Source: Spirosoma sp.
GTDB taxonomy: Bacteria; Bacteroidota; Bacteroidia; Cytophagales; Spirosomataceae
Direction of reading: 5' to 3'
Assembly (NCBI RefSeq): GCF_026391055.1
Contig: NZ_JAPLET010000019.1
Coordinates: 372,001 to 436,000 of the forward strand
Length of the DNA: 64,000 nt
Part shown: one piece after another, positions 1-14,475 of the stretch
How positions within the stretch are numbered: position 1 is the stretch's first letter
How the letters are laid out: the number at the start of each line of letters is the position of its first letter
Made by a program: the position numbers and the translations under genes
The notes under the pieces: model-generated
The model's input: only the letters and a program-made list of their open reading frames with translations
Databases searched by the model: none
What the model was told of the DNA's origin: nothing

Positions 1-1197
1 CGGGTCGAAATAGCCATCGTCAAATGGCTCAAGCTTTGCTTTCCACAAGGCATGCACAAAGGCAAGGCTGTTCTTCTCTTTGTTGACCAATGACAGCGTA
101 GCCGATGTAGACACCAGCCCCAGCGAGTGGCGCAGTTTTTTCACCGGTCCGGCCTGCAAAATGAACTCGGGGCGTGAGCCGTCCAGGTTAAACTGATCGT
201 CATACGTGTCCATGCCTTTGGACCGCAGAAAGTTCTGGAGTCGTTTGGCGTAATCTTCCTGCCAGGCTTTGTCTTTTCCCGACCAGGTATAGTCCATGGC
301 GATGTTCATAGGCACCCGCCACGAATCGTAGCGAAACGCCGAGGGTGACCAGCGGGTGTCGTGCGGCTTCCCGCTAAACTCCGTGTAGTCGGCGTTGAGG
401 CCCGTAACGGGGTGGCAGGCCCGGTGCAAAAACGCGCGCGATGTATCGGCGCACACCCTGTAAAACTGTTCGTGGCCGTCTTTGGCGTACGTGGCCCAGA
501 CCTCGTAAAAGGCGGGCAGGTGATACGATGGGTCGGTCCAGTTGTACATGCCTCCTTCGGGCACAAAGCTGATCTGCTTAGCGTCGGTGTTGATGAGGTT
601 ATAGATGTTGCCAGTGCCATCTTTCTCCCAAATCGCATCCAGAATTCGCCGGGCTTCGCCGTAGTAGTTGATACCTGTATTGTTGCCCCATTTGTTGGCC
701 GCAAACAGCAGACTCGTAACGTAGTACAACTCACCATCCGACGCCGACCCTTCGGAGTTTTTCTTCATCGTCTGCGGGTTGATGCTCCAGGCAAAATAGC
801 CCTCTCGTGGCCCGCTCTGGTGTTGCAGGTATTTCTTAGACCACCGCCAGATGCGGTCGAACACGTCTTTTTTGTCCAGCTGCACGGCGATCATCATGCC
901 ATACGACAAACCTTCGGTTCGAGCGTCCTTATTCTTCACATCCGACACGTAGGCCATCGTATCGCCAACTTCAAAATAGACCTTATTGGGGCCTTCAAAG
1001 ACATCGTGATAGGCCTTAGCCAATTTTGCGTCGATGTCGGCCTGTTTGTAGCCCGCTTCACGAAACAGGTTGCGGTAGATTGGCTGACCTGTGTTTTTAC
1101 GCTGGCCGAAAACGACTCCCTGTCCGCTACAGAGCACGGCTAGTATAAGCCAAAAACTTACTTTTAAAACTTCTTTTATCCGTATTGATCGTACCAT
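1..1197 (-). CDS. Glycoside hydrolase family 8, reducing-end xylose-releasing exo-oligoxylanase-like (partial, C-terminus beyond window start)
   Basis: Manual reverse-strand translation from ATG at 1197 stays open to base 1: MVRSIRIKEVLKVSFWLILAVLCSG...YRNLFREAGYKQADIDAKLAKAYHDVFEG...RTEGLSYGMMIAVQLDKKDVFDRIWRWSKKYL...YFAWSINPQ...SASDGELYYVTSLLFAANKWG. This is a GH8 Rex-like pattern. The ORF track lists only shadow ORFs here because the true frame has no stop in the window. Confidence 0.88.
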   Translation of the reverse strand, partial: MVRSIRIKEVLKVSFWLILAVLCSGQGVVFGQRKNTGQPIYRNLFREAGYKQADIDAKLAKAYHDVFEGPNKVYFEVGDTMAYVSDVKNKDARTEGLSYGMMIAVQLDKKDVFDRIWRWSKKYLQHQSGPREGYFAWSINPQTMKKNSEGSASDGELYYVTSLLFAANKWGNNTGINYYGEARRILDAIWEKDGTGNIYNLINTDAKQISFVPEGGMYNWTDPSYHLPAFYEVWATYAKDGHEQFYRVCADTSRAFLHRACHPVTGLNADYTEFSGKPHDTRWSPSAFRYDSWRVPMNIAMDYTWSGKDKAWQEDYAKRLQNFLRSKGMDTYDDQFNLDGSRPEFILQAGPVKKLRHSLGLVSTSATLSLVNKEKNSLAFVHALWKAKLEPFDDGYFDP

Positions 1198-1242
1198 AAA
1201 TAGGTTGAGTAGGATACGTAGCGATGAAGCCAATTTTTAATA

Positions 1243-1276
1243 AACCTATAAGGTCTGATAAGAGACCTTATAGGTT
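1243..1276 (-). terminator. Intercistronic hairpin between the CE1-like esterase and GH8 genes
   Basis: Perfect 14-bp inverted repeat aacctataaggtct/agaccttataggtt with 6-nt loop, just downstream of the 1290 stop on the minus strand. Confidence 0.5.
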
Positions 1277-1289
1277 ATAATGGGCTATC

Positions 1290-2474
<1,185 letters not shown>

Positions 2475-2519
2475 TCAGTACAAAAACAGAAATCACTCAT
2501 GGGCTTCTGCGAGTTTTTT

Positions 2520-2652
2520 CGCCCCATCAGGGCTTAGTAGCGCAGCGTTGGTAGAAAAACTCACCGAACCCGTTGCGCACCTACGGCACGCGGGAAGAAC
2601 CGGCGATTTATGTTTTCTTCCGACGCTGCGCTGTCAGGCCCTTAACGGGGCG
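2520..2652. repeat. Long imperfect palindrome, possible REP/MITE-like intergenic element
   Basis: cgccccatcagggcttagtagcgcagcgttggtagaaaaac pairs imperfectly with gttttcttccgacgctgcgctgtcaggcccttaacggggcg across a ~45-nt loop. Confidence 0.55.
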
Positions 2653-2703
2653 AATTGATCACCCCGGCGCGTTTCGCCTAACCCATTCATCGGTAGTTTC
2701 CGA

Positions 2704-3795
<1,092 letters not shown>

Positions 3796-4962
3796 TTATG
3801 GTTGGAACAGCAATGGCGTGGTGGCGGCAACGTAGGTTTTTACATTCATCCAGGTATGGCCGCCGTCGGTGACCAGGCTTTTATAATTCACCTTTTTTGC
3901 CTTCAGGTAGTCCATAAATTCCACCGTGCCTTTGTATAGAAAATCATCACTCCCGACGCTGACCCACAGCAGTCTAAGTTGCTTGTTGGTTTGGTCGGGC
4001 TTGTTCACGATCTGGCTGAAATTGCCATCCATTTCCTGGGGCGACAGGTACGAGCTGTAGGCGCACACATACGCAAACTTGTCCATGTTGCTGAAGGCCG
4101 CACGGAGCGTTTGTCCGCCCCCGCGCGAGAACCCGCCAATGGCCCGGTTCTCGCGGTTAGGAATAGCCCGGTAGCTTTTCTCGACATACGGAATGACGTT
4201 ACTCACCAGATCGGTCGTAAAATCGTTGGCACGTTTCACCGCATCGGCTCCGTCCCGAACGGTCGGATCGGCGGGTTTCGTACCACCCTTTTGCTCGGCT
4301 ACACGAGCCGCGATGTTCCCGTACGGCATTACGACAATCATCGGTTTTACCTTGCCTTCGGCCAGCAGATTATCCAGAATCAGATTGGTTTTGCCGACTT
4401 TAAAAAAGGTTTCTTCGGTATCCGTCGTACCACTGATGAGGTAATAAACAGGGTATTTCTTCGACGGATTCTGGTCATAACCCGGTGGGGTATACACGAC
4501 CAGCGAGCCGGTTGTGCCCTCCATCGACGGGTAGTATTCGTAATTGATCGAGCCGTGAGGAACATCGCGCATGGCGTGAATCAGGGGCGTATCGCCGGGC
4601 ACGTCGACCAGGCTGGCTTTGAATCGCTCGTTGGGGAAGAACGCGACGTTGGCAGGGTCCATGACGGATACACCATCTACCCGAAAATTGTACGGATAAA
4701 TATCAGGCTTCACGGGGCCGACCGTCACACTCCAGATACCCTGCGCATCTTTGGTCATGGCTACGGGACCTTTTTCAAACTGTGCGCTCAGTTCCACAGC
4801 TTTGGCCTGCGGAGCCTGGTAGCGGAATGTAACGGTCTTGTTGGCATTTACCTGGGGCGACACCACCAGCGGCCCGCGTGGCGGCTGGCCAATTACCAGT
4901 CCAGATGTCAGCAGCAATACAGACCAGCAGAGCAGCAGGAATCTTCGTGTTTTTGTATGCAT
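3796..4962 (-). CDS. CE1-like esterase, secreted, tandem paralog
   Basis: [39 protein letters not shown] elbow; GGHTWMNVKTYV; same architecture as neighbours. Confidence 0.85.
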   Translation of the reverse strand: MHTKTRRFLLLCWSVLLLTSGLVIGQPPRGPLVVSPQVNANKTVTFRYQAPQAKAVELSAQFEKGPVAMTKDAQGIWSVTVGPVKPDIYPYNFRVDGVSVMDPANVAFFPNERFKASLVDVPGDTPLIHAMRDVPHGSINYEYYPSMEGTTGSLVVYTPPGYDQNPSKKYPVYYLISGTTDTEETFFKVGKTNLILDNLLAEGKVKPMIVVMPYGNIAARVAEQKGGTKPADPTVRDGADAVKRANDFTTDLVSNVIPYVEKSYRAIPNRENRAIGGFSRGGGQTLRAAFSNMDKFAYVCAYSSYLSPQEMDGNFSQIVNKPDQTNKQLRLLWVSVGSDDFLYKGTVEFMDYLKAKKVNYKSLVTDGGHTWMNVKTYVAATTPLLFQP

Positions 4963-5027
4963 AGCTATGTTCAGGTAATGACACTGGGAGCAGTGTCGGG
5001 TTTTAGGAAACGGGTACTGGTCAATGG

Positions 5028-6161
<1,134 letters not shown>

Positions 6162-6185
6162 TTAGGAATTAGGTTTAGTCGAATT

Positions 6186-8272
6186 TCATTGTGTAATGAT
6201 GTCTATTTCTGCGTAGCCCGATGCCGACCCATCCTGCGTGTTTTTCAGGGCCGTCAACTTCACATACCGGGCTTTAGTGGCTGCAAACGGTTTAGTTTGC
6301 CACACGGGACTGATTTGATGTTGGAAAACTCGCCTTCGCTGACTCGCTTCCAGATTTTGTTGTCGGTCGACACGGCAAACTCGTAATGGGTGATGATGCT
6401 GGACTCTTCCCACCAGTTTTGAGCAGGCAGATACCGGAAACCGGTCAGGGTTTCTTCATTGCCCAAATCAATGACCAGATCAGCGGGCAGAGGTTGACTT
6501 TTAGGCTGCTGCCAGGACGTACCGGGGTTACCGTCCAGAAGCTGATAGGCCGATTTAGCGTCGGTATTGAGGATTTTCCACCCAGCGCGGGCAATCTCAA
6601 ATTTCTCTTCACTGACAATGCTGCTTTGCTTCGTGAAGGGGTTGTAGGCAATGGCCTTTAGTTCGACTTTGCCGCTGCCGGTTTTTACCGGAGCCATGTA
6701 TTTAGCCGCTTTTGCCGTTGGCGTACTTCCATCCAGCGTATAATACAATTCCGATTCGGTATCGCCCGGCTTAATCTGAATGTCACCCGCCTGATTACGG
6801 GTGATGACCGGTGGCGATAGAATCAGGGGCGCATTGTACACCGCCAAATTCGAGATCAACGGACTGCCTTTGGCATCCAGAATCGTCAGGCGCAGCTGCG
6901 TGGCTTCGACGGTCGGAAACCGCAGAATACGTTTGTAGCCAATGGTCGTTTGTTTATCGATCTCTTTCCAGTTGCCATCGACCAGAGCCTCGACTTTGAA
7001 CGATTTGACCCGTTGCCCCAATCGAATGGGTTCCTGAATCAGAAAGCGATTGAACGCCGTGGGTTTGTTGAATGTCAGCGTCAGCGATGCATTGCGCACG
7101 TTATCGTTAGTGGCCCAGTAGCTTTCCGGGTCGGCATCAATTGCTTTGCTGGCGTCGTAGGTCGCGCTTTTCCCGCGTACCTCAGAGGCCGTTGCTTTCG
7201 CCTGTTTGGCCAGATTCATGGCAAAGGCTTCTTTCCTGGCTTTGGCGAAGGCCTTTACGGCTTTCTCGTCTAACTCGTTAATCAGGCCGTTGGGCATAAT
7301 CGGGAAATTGAGCAGCAGCGTCCCGTTTCGACCGATAGAATTGTAGTACGTATCCATCAGTTGGGGCAGGGTTTTCACCTTTCGGTCTTCGCGTTCGTGG
7401 TAGAACCACTCGGGCCGGATGGACGTGTTCACCTCGCCCGGCACCCAGGCATTCCCGTTCTCAACACCATGCCGTAACATTTCCTCGGGTACATCGCCGG
7501 TGGCATTCAGTAAGCTCCAGTTGGTTTCGCCGACGTATCCGGCTTCGGTGCCCACCCAGCGCAGGTCGGCGCGGTCGCCCCCGTCGTTCCAGATCACGAT
7601 GTTTGGCTGGAGTTTCCGGACGAGCTTGTAGGTATTCGGCCAGTCATAATACGTTTTGGCGTCGATTTTACGGGTCTCGTTAGCCCCTCCATAGTAGCCC
7701 GATCCGCCATTGGCCCCGTCGTACCAGACTTCAAATATGTCGCCGTAGTTGGTTAGTAACTCCGTTAGCTGGTTGCGGAAGTAGGTGATGTATTCTGGTT
7801 TTCCGTAGTCGGCATGGTTCCGGTCCCAGGGTGAGAGGTACACGCCGAATTTCAGGCCGTATTCCTTACAGGCATCGGCCAGTTCGCGCACGATATCAGC
7901 CTTTCCATTGCGCCAGGGCACATTCTTGACGGAGTAGTCGGTGTATTTTGACGGCCAGAGGCAGAAACCACTATGGTGTTTGGCCGTAAAAATGATGCCT
8001 GTCATACCAGCCTCCTTACAAATTCGCGCCCACTGTCGGCAATCCAGTTTGGTCGGGTTGAACAGCTTCGGGTCTTCATTACCCAGCCCCCAGGCCATGT
8101 CGGTATAGGTGTTGATCGAAAAATGGATGAACGCATAGTACTCCATTTTCTGCCAGCGCAACTGATTCGCATTGGGCAGCGGGCCAACAGGCTGGGGTGG
8201 AGTTGTCTGGGCAAATCCGGAAAGACCTGTCAGCAGAACGAGAGATAATCGAATGAAAAAGGATTTCGACAT
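6186..8272 (-). pseudogene. GH29 alpha-L-fucosidase-like with C-terminal F5/8 (discoidin-like) domain, frameshifted near 6303-6320
   Basis: Frame 6260..8287 carries the GH29 core (MEYYAFIHFSINTYTDMAWGLGNEDPKLFNPTKLDCRQWARICKEAGMTGIIFTAKHHSGFCLWPSKYTDYSV). The expected domain end TKPFAATKARYVKLTALKNTQDGSASGYAEIDIITQ is in another frame (ORF 6186..6413). Confidence 0.8.
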
Positions 8273-8294
8273 AGTTGGGCAGGTCAATGCATGA

Positions 8295-9287
8295 TTAGTT
8301 TTTAATCCAGTTATTCAGCTTCATCCAGGCAAACAGGGGCTCCATCCAGCCGGGGTGACGGAAAATGAACCCGTGATCACCCTTGGGATAGATGTGCATT
8401 TCGACCGGCACTTTCTGACGTCGCAGCGTTTCGAAATACAGAATGCTGTTGTCCACGTCGACCAGCTTATCGTCGGCCGCGTGGGTCAGGTAGGTTGGGG
8501 GCGTGTTAGCGCGCACTTGAAGTTCGTTAGAAAACAGCTCTACGTCGGTCTGAGAGGGGTTTTTGCCTAGCAAAGCATCGTGCGAGCCACCATGCGTCAG
8601 GCTGTCGAGCATGCTGATGACTGGATAAACCAGAATCTGGAAATCAGGACGAAGGCTGGTGTTGCTGGCATTGTCGACGTACGCCTTTTCAAAATGCGTG
8701 GCCGCTGTGGCCGCCAGGTGTCCACCCGCTGAAAAACCCATAATGCCTATTTTCGTGGCGTCGATGCCCCATTTGGCGGCCCCTTCGCGCACCAGTTTGA
8801 TAGCTTGCTGGGCATCCTGCAAAGGACCAACCTTTTTGTCGTGCATAATGGCATCGCTGGGAAGCCGGTATTTCAGTACAAAAGCTGCCACGCCTTTTTC
8901 GGCCAATGCTTTTGCCGTATTGACCCCCTCGCCGTTGTATACGACTACGCCATAGCCACCTCCGGCAATGACGATGACAGCCGCTCCGGAGGCTTTGTCT
9001 GGCGCGGGTTTGAAATACTCCAGCGTGGGCTTGGTGATGCCCTTTAAAATTCCGGTCTCCGCCCCTGTTTCCTGCACATCAGATGCTTTCGAATTGGGAA
9101 CGGCACCCGAATAGAGCGGGATTATCTCCTGGGCGGTTGATACAAAAGGGATAAGCCACAACAGACACAGCAACAATGTGCCGACTTTTAACCCCCAGGC
9201 CCCTATAGGGGGAGTGTGCCGAGGCTGGATTGCTCCCCCTTTAGAGGACTGGAAGGGGATGCCCCCCATATAAAAACATCTTTCCAT
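8295..9287 (-). CDS. Alpha/beta hydrolase, BD-FAE/acetyl-xylan esterase-like, secreted; start uncertain
   Basis: VIVIAGGGYGVVVYNGEGVNTAKALAEKGVAAFVLKYRLP...GIMGFSAGGHLAATAATHF; signal-like LKVGTLLLCLLWLIPFVSTAQ is preceded by a 5' extension that looks repeat-derived. Confidence 0.75.
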   Translation of the reverse strand: MERCFYMGGIPFQSSKGGAIQPRHTPPIGAWGLKVGTLLLCLLWLIPFVSTAQEIIPLYSGAVPNSKASDVQETGAETGILKGITKPTLEYFKPAPDKASGAAVIVIAGGGYGVVVYNGEGVNTAKALAEKGVAAFVLKYRLPSDAIMHDKKVGPLQDAQQAIKLVREGAAKWGIDATKIGIMGFSAGGHLAATAATHFEKAYVDNASNTSLRPDFQILVYPVISMLDSLTHGGSHDALLGKNPSQTDVELFSNELQVRANTPPTYLTHAADDKLVDVDNSILYFETLRRQKVPVEMHIYPKGDHGFIFRHPGWMEPLFAWMKLNNWIKN

Positions 9288-9301
9288 AAATGGCTTATTT
9301 G

Positions 9302-10216
<915 letters not shown>

Positions 10217-10251
10217 TCATGGTAGTATGGTTTTTTTCTGAGTCAACTAAA

Positions 10252-12192
10252 TCAGTTCACCAGAAGCACGGCCCCGTTTGTTGGAATTGTCCAGTCCACT
10301 TCCTGATTTTTCTGGAGTTTTGCGGTTGTTACGTTGCCCGTCAATTGCGCATCGTCGCTGTATAGTTTATACGTTGTTCCGGCGGCAATCATGGGTAATT
10401 TGATTTTCAGCTTGATCGGTTCTTTTTGCGCATTTAGACCAGCCACGTACCATTTCATGCCCTGCCGACGCGCCAGCACCACGTATTTGCCCGGATACCC
10501 GTCGATGTAACGGACCTCATCCCAGGTAGTCGGCACGGTTTTCATGAAGTCGATGGCCCAGGCCGGTGCGTCGGTGAGGTTGTTCGGCGCCAGGGCGAAG
10601 TGCTGCACAGCACTCTGAAACAATACCGCTGTGGCCAGCGCGTACACATCAGATGTCACGCGTCTGGAGCCCCGGTTTGGCGTGTTCGTAGCATTGTAGA
10701 ATTTGTTTAAGGCACTGCCGCCGAAATCCATGCTGCCCACCGTGTTGCGGATAAATGGATGGATGGTGGCGTTGAACGCTTCCATATCGCAGCTTCGTTG
10801 TGAAAAAGCGAGGTTTTCGCTGGCCAGAACGGCTTCGCTGGCGGCATAGTTGGGGTACATTTTTTCCCAGCCGCGAGGCAATGTCGACCCGTGGAAAATG
10901 CACAGGATGCCGAAGTCGTTGGCGTCGTACAGAATGTCTTCGTACAGTTTCATTGTCTCCTGCTTATCGCCACCGAAAAAGTCTACTTTGATACCTTTCA
11001 CGGCTATACTTTTCATCCAGGCCATCTCTTTCCGTCGGGCAATGGTGTTGTCCATGATACCCCGTGGCCCTTGTGGGGCGTCGTTCCAGTAGCCGTTGGA
11101 ATTGTACCAGAGATACAGACTTACCCCTTTGCTGGCCCCATATTTGGCTAGATTAGCTATTTTGTCTCGTCCAATTTGGGTATCCCAAAGGGCATCGACC
11201 AAAATGGTTTTGTAACCCATAGCCGCGCTGAAATCGATATATCGAACTTGTTCATCGTAGACCGTCCGGCCGTCCATGCCAATAATCCAGCTCCAGCTAC
11301 CCTTTGTGTACTCGTATTTTTGGGATGCCTCGTAACGGGGCTCGACTACATCGAAGGGTACGGTCGTTTCCACAATCGGGGCCAGTGTTTCGCCGATCGT
11401 AATGGTGCGCCAGGGTGTTTCGCCCGGTAATGGAATACCCGGTGCAGAGGTGCCGATGCCGTTGTTTTCATCCGGCATCGGGAAGCCAATTGTATACAGT
11501 CCACCGGTACGACCCAGCAGGCGGCTCGCGCAATACCGGCTGTCGACACCCGTCTCCGAAATCAGCACCCAGCCGTTGGTGTTCACCTTGAATAGACAGG
11601 GAAACGTGTAGCCATTGCCGCGGCCGTTCTCACCCAGGGTATCGTCGACCGTATACGGAATCTCGTAGCTGGGCATGGTTCGGGCAAAACCCACCATCGC
11701 TTTGCTTTGCGCTGATAGAAACGTGGTTGTTCCTGCGGGCAGTACAAAACCCGATGCCTCCTCATTGATCACACAGGAGCGAGACGCTTTTTGCGGATAG
11801 ACTTTGTACTTAAACGCCACGTCGTTGTTACTAACCCGAAACGTAATGTCGATAGCAGGAAGGTTGTCTTTTGAATACGAAAACACGCCTTCATTGGCAA
11901 CGTAATGAACCTTGCTTTTCTTGATATTCGGTAATTCATACGACCGGTCGATGGTGGTCAGGCTCGCCGGTTTACCCATGACAAGCCCTTCCGAAAAGTC
12001 GCCCACATTCGTTTTTACACCCAGTGGCGATTTAGTCAAAAACGGTTTCTGGTTTAAGGAAACGCTGTAGACCGGCTTGCCATTTTCCAGCGAGACGGCC
12101 ACCACTAGTTTCCCATCCGGGCTGCTCACCGTTGTGGTTTGCGCCTTTGCCCAGAGGGTGGCTAACAGCAAAAGACAAAGTGTATAGTTCAT
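10252..12192 (-). CDS. Glycoside hydrolase family 97
   Basis: GSWSWIIGMDGRTVYDEQVRYIDFSAAMGYKTILVDALWD, GIKVDFFGGDKQETMKLYEDIL, FHGSTLPRGWEKMYPNYAASEAVLASEN; secreted. Confidence 0.85.
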   Translation of the reverse strand: MNYTLCLLLLATLWAKAQTTTVSSPDGKLVVAVSLENGKPVYSVSLNQKPFLTKSPLGVKTNVGDFSEGLVMGKPASLTTIDRSYELPNIKKSKVHYVANEGVFSYSKDNLPAIDITFRVSNNDVAFKYKVYPQKASRSCVINEEASGFVLPAGTTTFLSAQSKAMVGFARTMPSYEIPYTVDDTLGENGRGNGYTFPCLFKVNTNGWVLISETGVDSRYCASRLLGRTGGLYTIGFPMPDENNGIGTSAPGIPLPGETPWRTITIGETLAPIVETTVPFDVVEPRYEASQKYEYTKGSWSWIIGMDGRTVYDEQVRYIDFSAAMGYKTILVDALWDTQIGRDKIANLAKYGASKGVSLYLWYNSNGYWNDAPQGPRGIMDNTIARRKEMAWMKSIAVKGIKVDFFGGDKQETMKLYEDILYDANDFGILCIFHGSTLPRGWEKMYPNYAASEAVLASENLAFSQRSCDMEAFNATIHPFIRNTVGSMDFGGSALNKFYNATNTPNRGSRRVTSDVYALATAVLFQSAVQHFALAPNNLTDAPAWAIDFMKTVPTTWDEVRYIDGYPGKYVVLARRQGMKWYVAGLNAQKEPIKLKIKLPMIAAGTTYKLYSDDAQLTGNVTTAKLQKNQEVDWTIPTNGAVLLVN

Positions 12193-12216
12193 TGGAGTAC
12201 TTGAAACGAAGAGGTT

Positions 12217-13794
12217 TTACTTTCCTGAAAGGGTAGGCGTAATCCGGAAATAATCGAAGTCGGCAAAGCCCCCGGTTTCTGGTCGGACCGCCGACGCGGT
12301 GGCGTAATTGAACAGCCCGAACCGGTAGCCCATAAAGTGTGGAATCGTATACGGCATTTTCAGCGGCTCACCAATGGCGGTCCAGGCTTTGCCGTCGAGG
12401 CTGTAGAAGAAATGGGCGATGTCTTTGCGGTCGTTAAAATCACATTCGGCTTTCAGGTACACCGTTCTCTGGCTCAACGGAACGCGCTTCACCTCAACCG
12501 GCTTGCCCGAACTGGCACTTACCATCACAATTGATTTTGCGCCGTTTTCCATCTTCACACCTACTAGCCCGTAGTTTTTTTGCAGCAGACTCAGACCGGC
12601 GAAGTCGCCGTCTTTCAGATTTGATGCATCGAGCATGGTTGAGCCCGTACATTCGGGGCCGATGGTGCGCTGGGTTAGCGTGTTCCGGGCCATGACAAAC
12701 GAGGTGTCGGTCCGGTCGGTTTTCAGGCGCAGAAAACCTTTCCGTTTCGAAACCGACCAGAGAGCATTGTCGGGGTTGTGGTTCCACTGCCACACGAGTG
12801 GTAGAGCCGGGTCGCCTTTCTTGCGGGTGAATTCGTCGGAGTTGACGATGCCGGGAATCAGACCTTCACTGGCGGGGAGGTCCAGTGTTTCGGGTACTTT
12901 GCCGTTTTCGCCCAGCACCGGCCAGCCATCTTCCCACTTGACAGGCACCAGATATGGAATGCGGCCCACGCCACCAAAATCGCGGAACAGGTACGCGAAC
13001 CAGCGGCCGTCGGGCGTGTCGATTAGCCCGCCTTGTGCCACCCCCTTATCCTGCAACGCCACACGGCCTTCCCACGGACCGGTGATCTTGTCGGCCCGGT
13101 GGATGATCACCGTCCGCATGCCGCCACGGGGCCACGAAATATTGAACAGGTAATATTTACCCTTCACTTTGAACAGCTGTGATCCCTCGGCGGGCAGTCC
13201 GCCACCGGTGCCCGATGGGGTGCTGGCGTTTTCGATGATCACCTGTTCTGGCGTGCCGGGCTTCACCCCTGAGGCATCGGCATTAAGTTCGACCAGCCGG
13301 AGTTTGCCCGCGCCGTAGATCAGGTACGTTCGACCGTCGTCGTCGAAAAACAGGCTGTGATCGTGATACGACGGTTTGAGCGACACTTCTTTCCACGGGC
13401 CTTTCTCAATGTTTTTGGTGGTGTAGATATGCGTTCTACCGCTGGTCTGGGCGAAGGTTGTCGCGTAGTATAGTCCATTGTGATAACGCAGGCTGCTAGC
13501 CCATGACCCGCGCCCGTAGGTGCTTTTGCCGTTATTCAGGCTCATCGCATCGACAGTCGTCAGCGTATCGTAGGCGTAGCCGACCAGTTGCCAGTTAACC
13601 AGGTCTTTCGACTTCATGATGGGCAGCCCCGGACTCAGGTGCATGGTGGTGCTGCTCATGTAATACGTATCACCCACCCGAATCATGGCCATGTCGGGCA
13701 CGTCGGCAAAAATGACCGGGTTCCGGGCCGTTTGGGCAACTGCCAAAATCTGTGTCAGCAGCAACACAATTGTCAGAGCAAGTCGAAAGGGCAT
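12217..13794 (-). CDS. Glycoside hydrolase family 43 with C-terminal DUF1349-like domain
   Basis: NPVIFADVPDMAMIRVGDTYYMSSTTMHLSPGLPIMKSKDLVNWQLVGYA; LPAEGSQLFKVKGKYYLFNISWPRGG. Start moved to ATG at 13794 (signal MPFRLALTIVLLLTQILAVAQ). Confidence 0.87.
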   Translation of the reverse strand: MPFRLALTIVLLLTQILAVAQTARNPVIFADVPDMAMIRVGDTYYMSSTTMHLSPGLPIMKSKDLVNWQLVGYAYDTLTTVDAMSLNNGKSTYGRGSWASSLRYHNGLYYATTFAQTSGRTHIYTTKNIEKGPWKEVSLKPSYHDHSLFFDDDGRTYLIYGAGKLRLVELNADASGVKPGTPEQVIIENASTPSGTGGGLPAEGSQLFKVKGKYYLFNISWPRGGMRTVIIHRADKITGPWEGRVALQDKGVAQGGLIDTPDGRWFAYLFRDFGGVGRIPYLVPVKWEDGWPVLGENGKVPETLDLPASEGLIPGIVNSDEFTRKKGDPALPLVWQWNHNPDNALWSVSKRKGFLRLKTDRTDTSFVMARNTLTQRTIGPECTGSTMLDASNLKDGDFAGLSLLQKNYGLVGVKMENGAKSIVMVSASSGKPVEVKRVPLSQRTVYLKAECDFNDRKDIAHFFYSLDGKAWTAIGEPLKMPYTIPHFMGYRFGLFNYATASAVRPETGGFADFDYFRITPTLSGK

Positions 13795-13924
13795 GATCTT
13801 GTGTAATATTCTACTAATGAACATCTTACTAGTAATCGTTTCTGTGTTTTTGTCATCCCGACGAATGACAAAAAAGCACGGGATGACAGGCAACTAAGCT
13901 GACTACTTTTGGTTTGATCGGTAT

Positions 13925-14446
13925 TTATTGCAGTGGCCCGATCAACTCAATAAAATTTCCGTCGGGGTCCTGCACGAAAACGAAATGTGCTTTGTCGTTC
14001 AGGGGCGTTGGGGTGCTGCCCAGAAACGGCACCTTCATCTTCGTCAGCCGGTCGATGATGGGTTGCAGGGCTTTCACCTGGATGGTGATGTACTGCATGC
14101 CGGTATCGTCCAGAATGTATTTCGGCTTGGGGTGCGACGCTTTTGTGCCAAAGCTCATCAGCTTCCAGTCGGTTGATTCGGGGCTGTTTTCGAGCTTCAG
14201 GATGGTTACGTTCGTCGCCACGCCGTTGGTCAGTCCGGAGCGTTTGCCGAAATCTTCGTTGATCGTAAAGCTGCCCGTTTTGACCATGCCAATGCCATTC
14301 ACGTAAAAATCAACCGAGCGGTCGAGATTGGCCACAACGACGCCAACACCAATCGTTTTACTGCTGAAATTAGATTGCGCATGGGCACTCAACGCACATA
14401 AAAAAAAGAATAGTGTTGTTCTGACACATTTATAAGCAATTGTCAT
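13925..14446 (-). CDS. VOC (glyoxalase/bleomycin-resistance fold) protein with predicted signal peptide
   Basis: TLFFFLCALSAHAQSNFSSKTIGVGVVVANLDRSVDFYVNGIGMVKTGSF...HFVFVQDPDGNFIELIGPLQ. Confidence 0.8.
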   Translation of the reverse strand: MTIAYKCVRTTLFFFLCALSAHAQSNFSSKTIGVGVVVANLDRSVDFYVNGIGMVKTGSFTINEDFGKRSGLTNGVATNVTILKLENSPESTDWKLMSFGTKASHPKPKYILDDTGMQYITIQVKALQPIIDRLTKMKVPFLGSTPTPLNDKAHFVFVQDPDGNFIELIGPLQ

Positions 14447-14475
14447 GTTTTGGTCTTGTTAAAAAGAGGAATTTG

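Noticed and set aside
6186-6413. Separate 75-aa gene downstream of GH29
   Set aside because: Its C-terminal half completes the GH29 F5/8-type domain in the shifted frame; the N-terminal half is out-of-frame noise.
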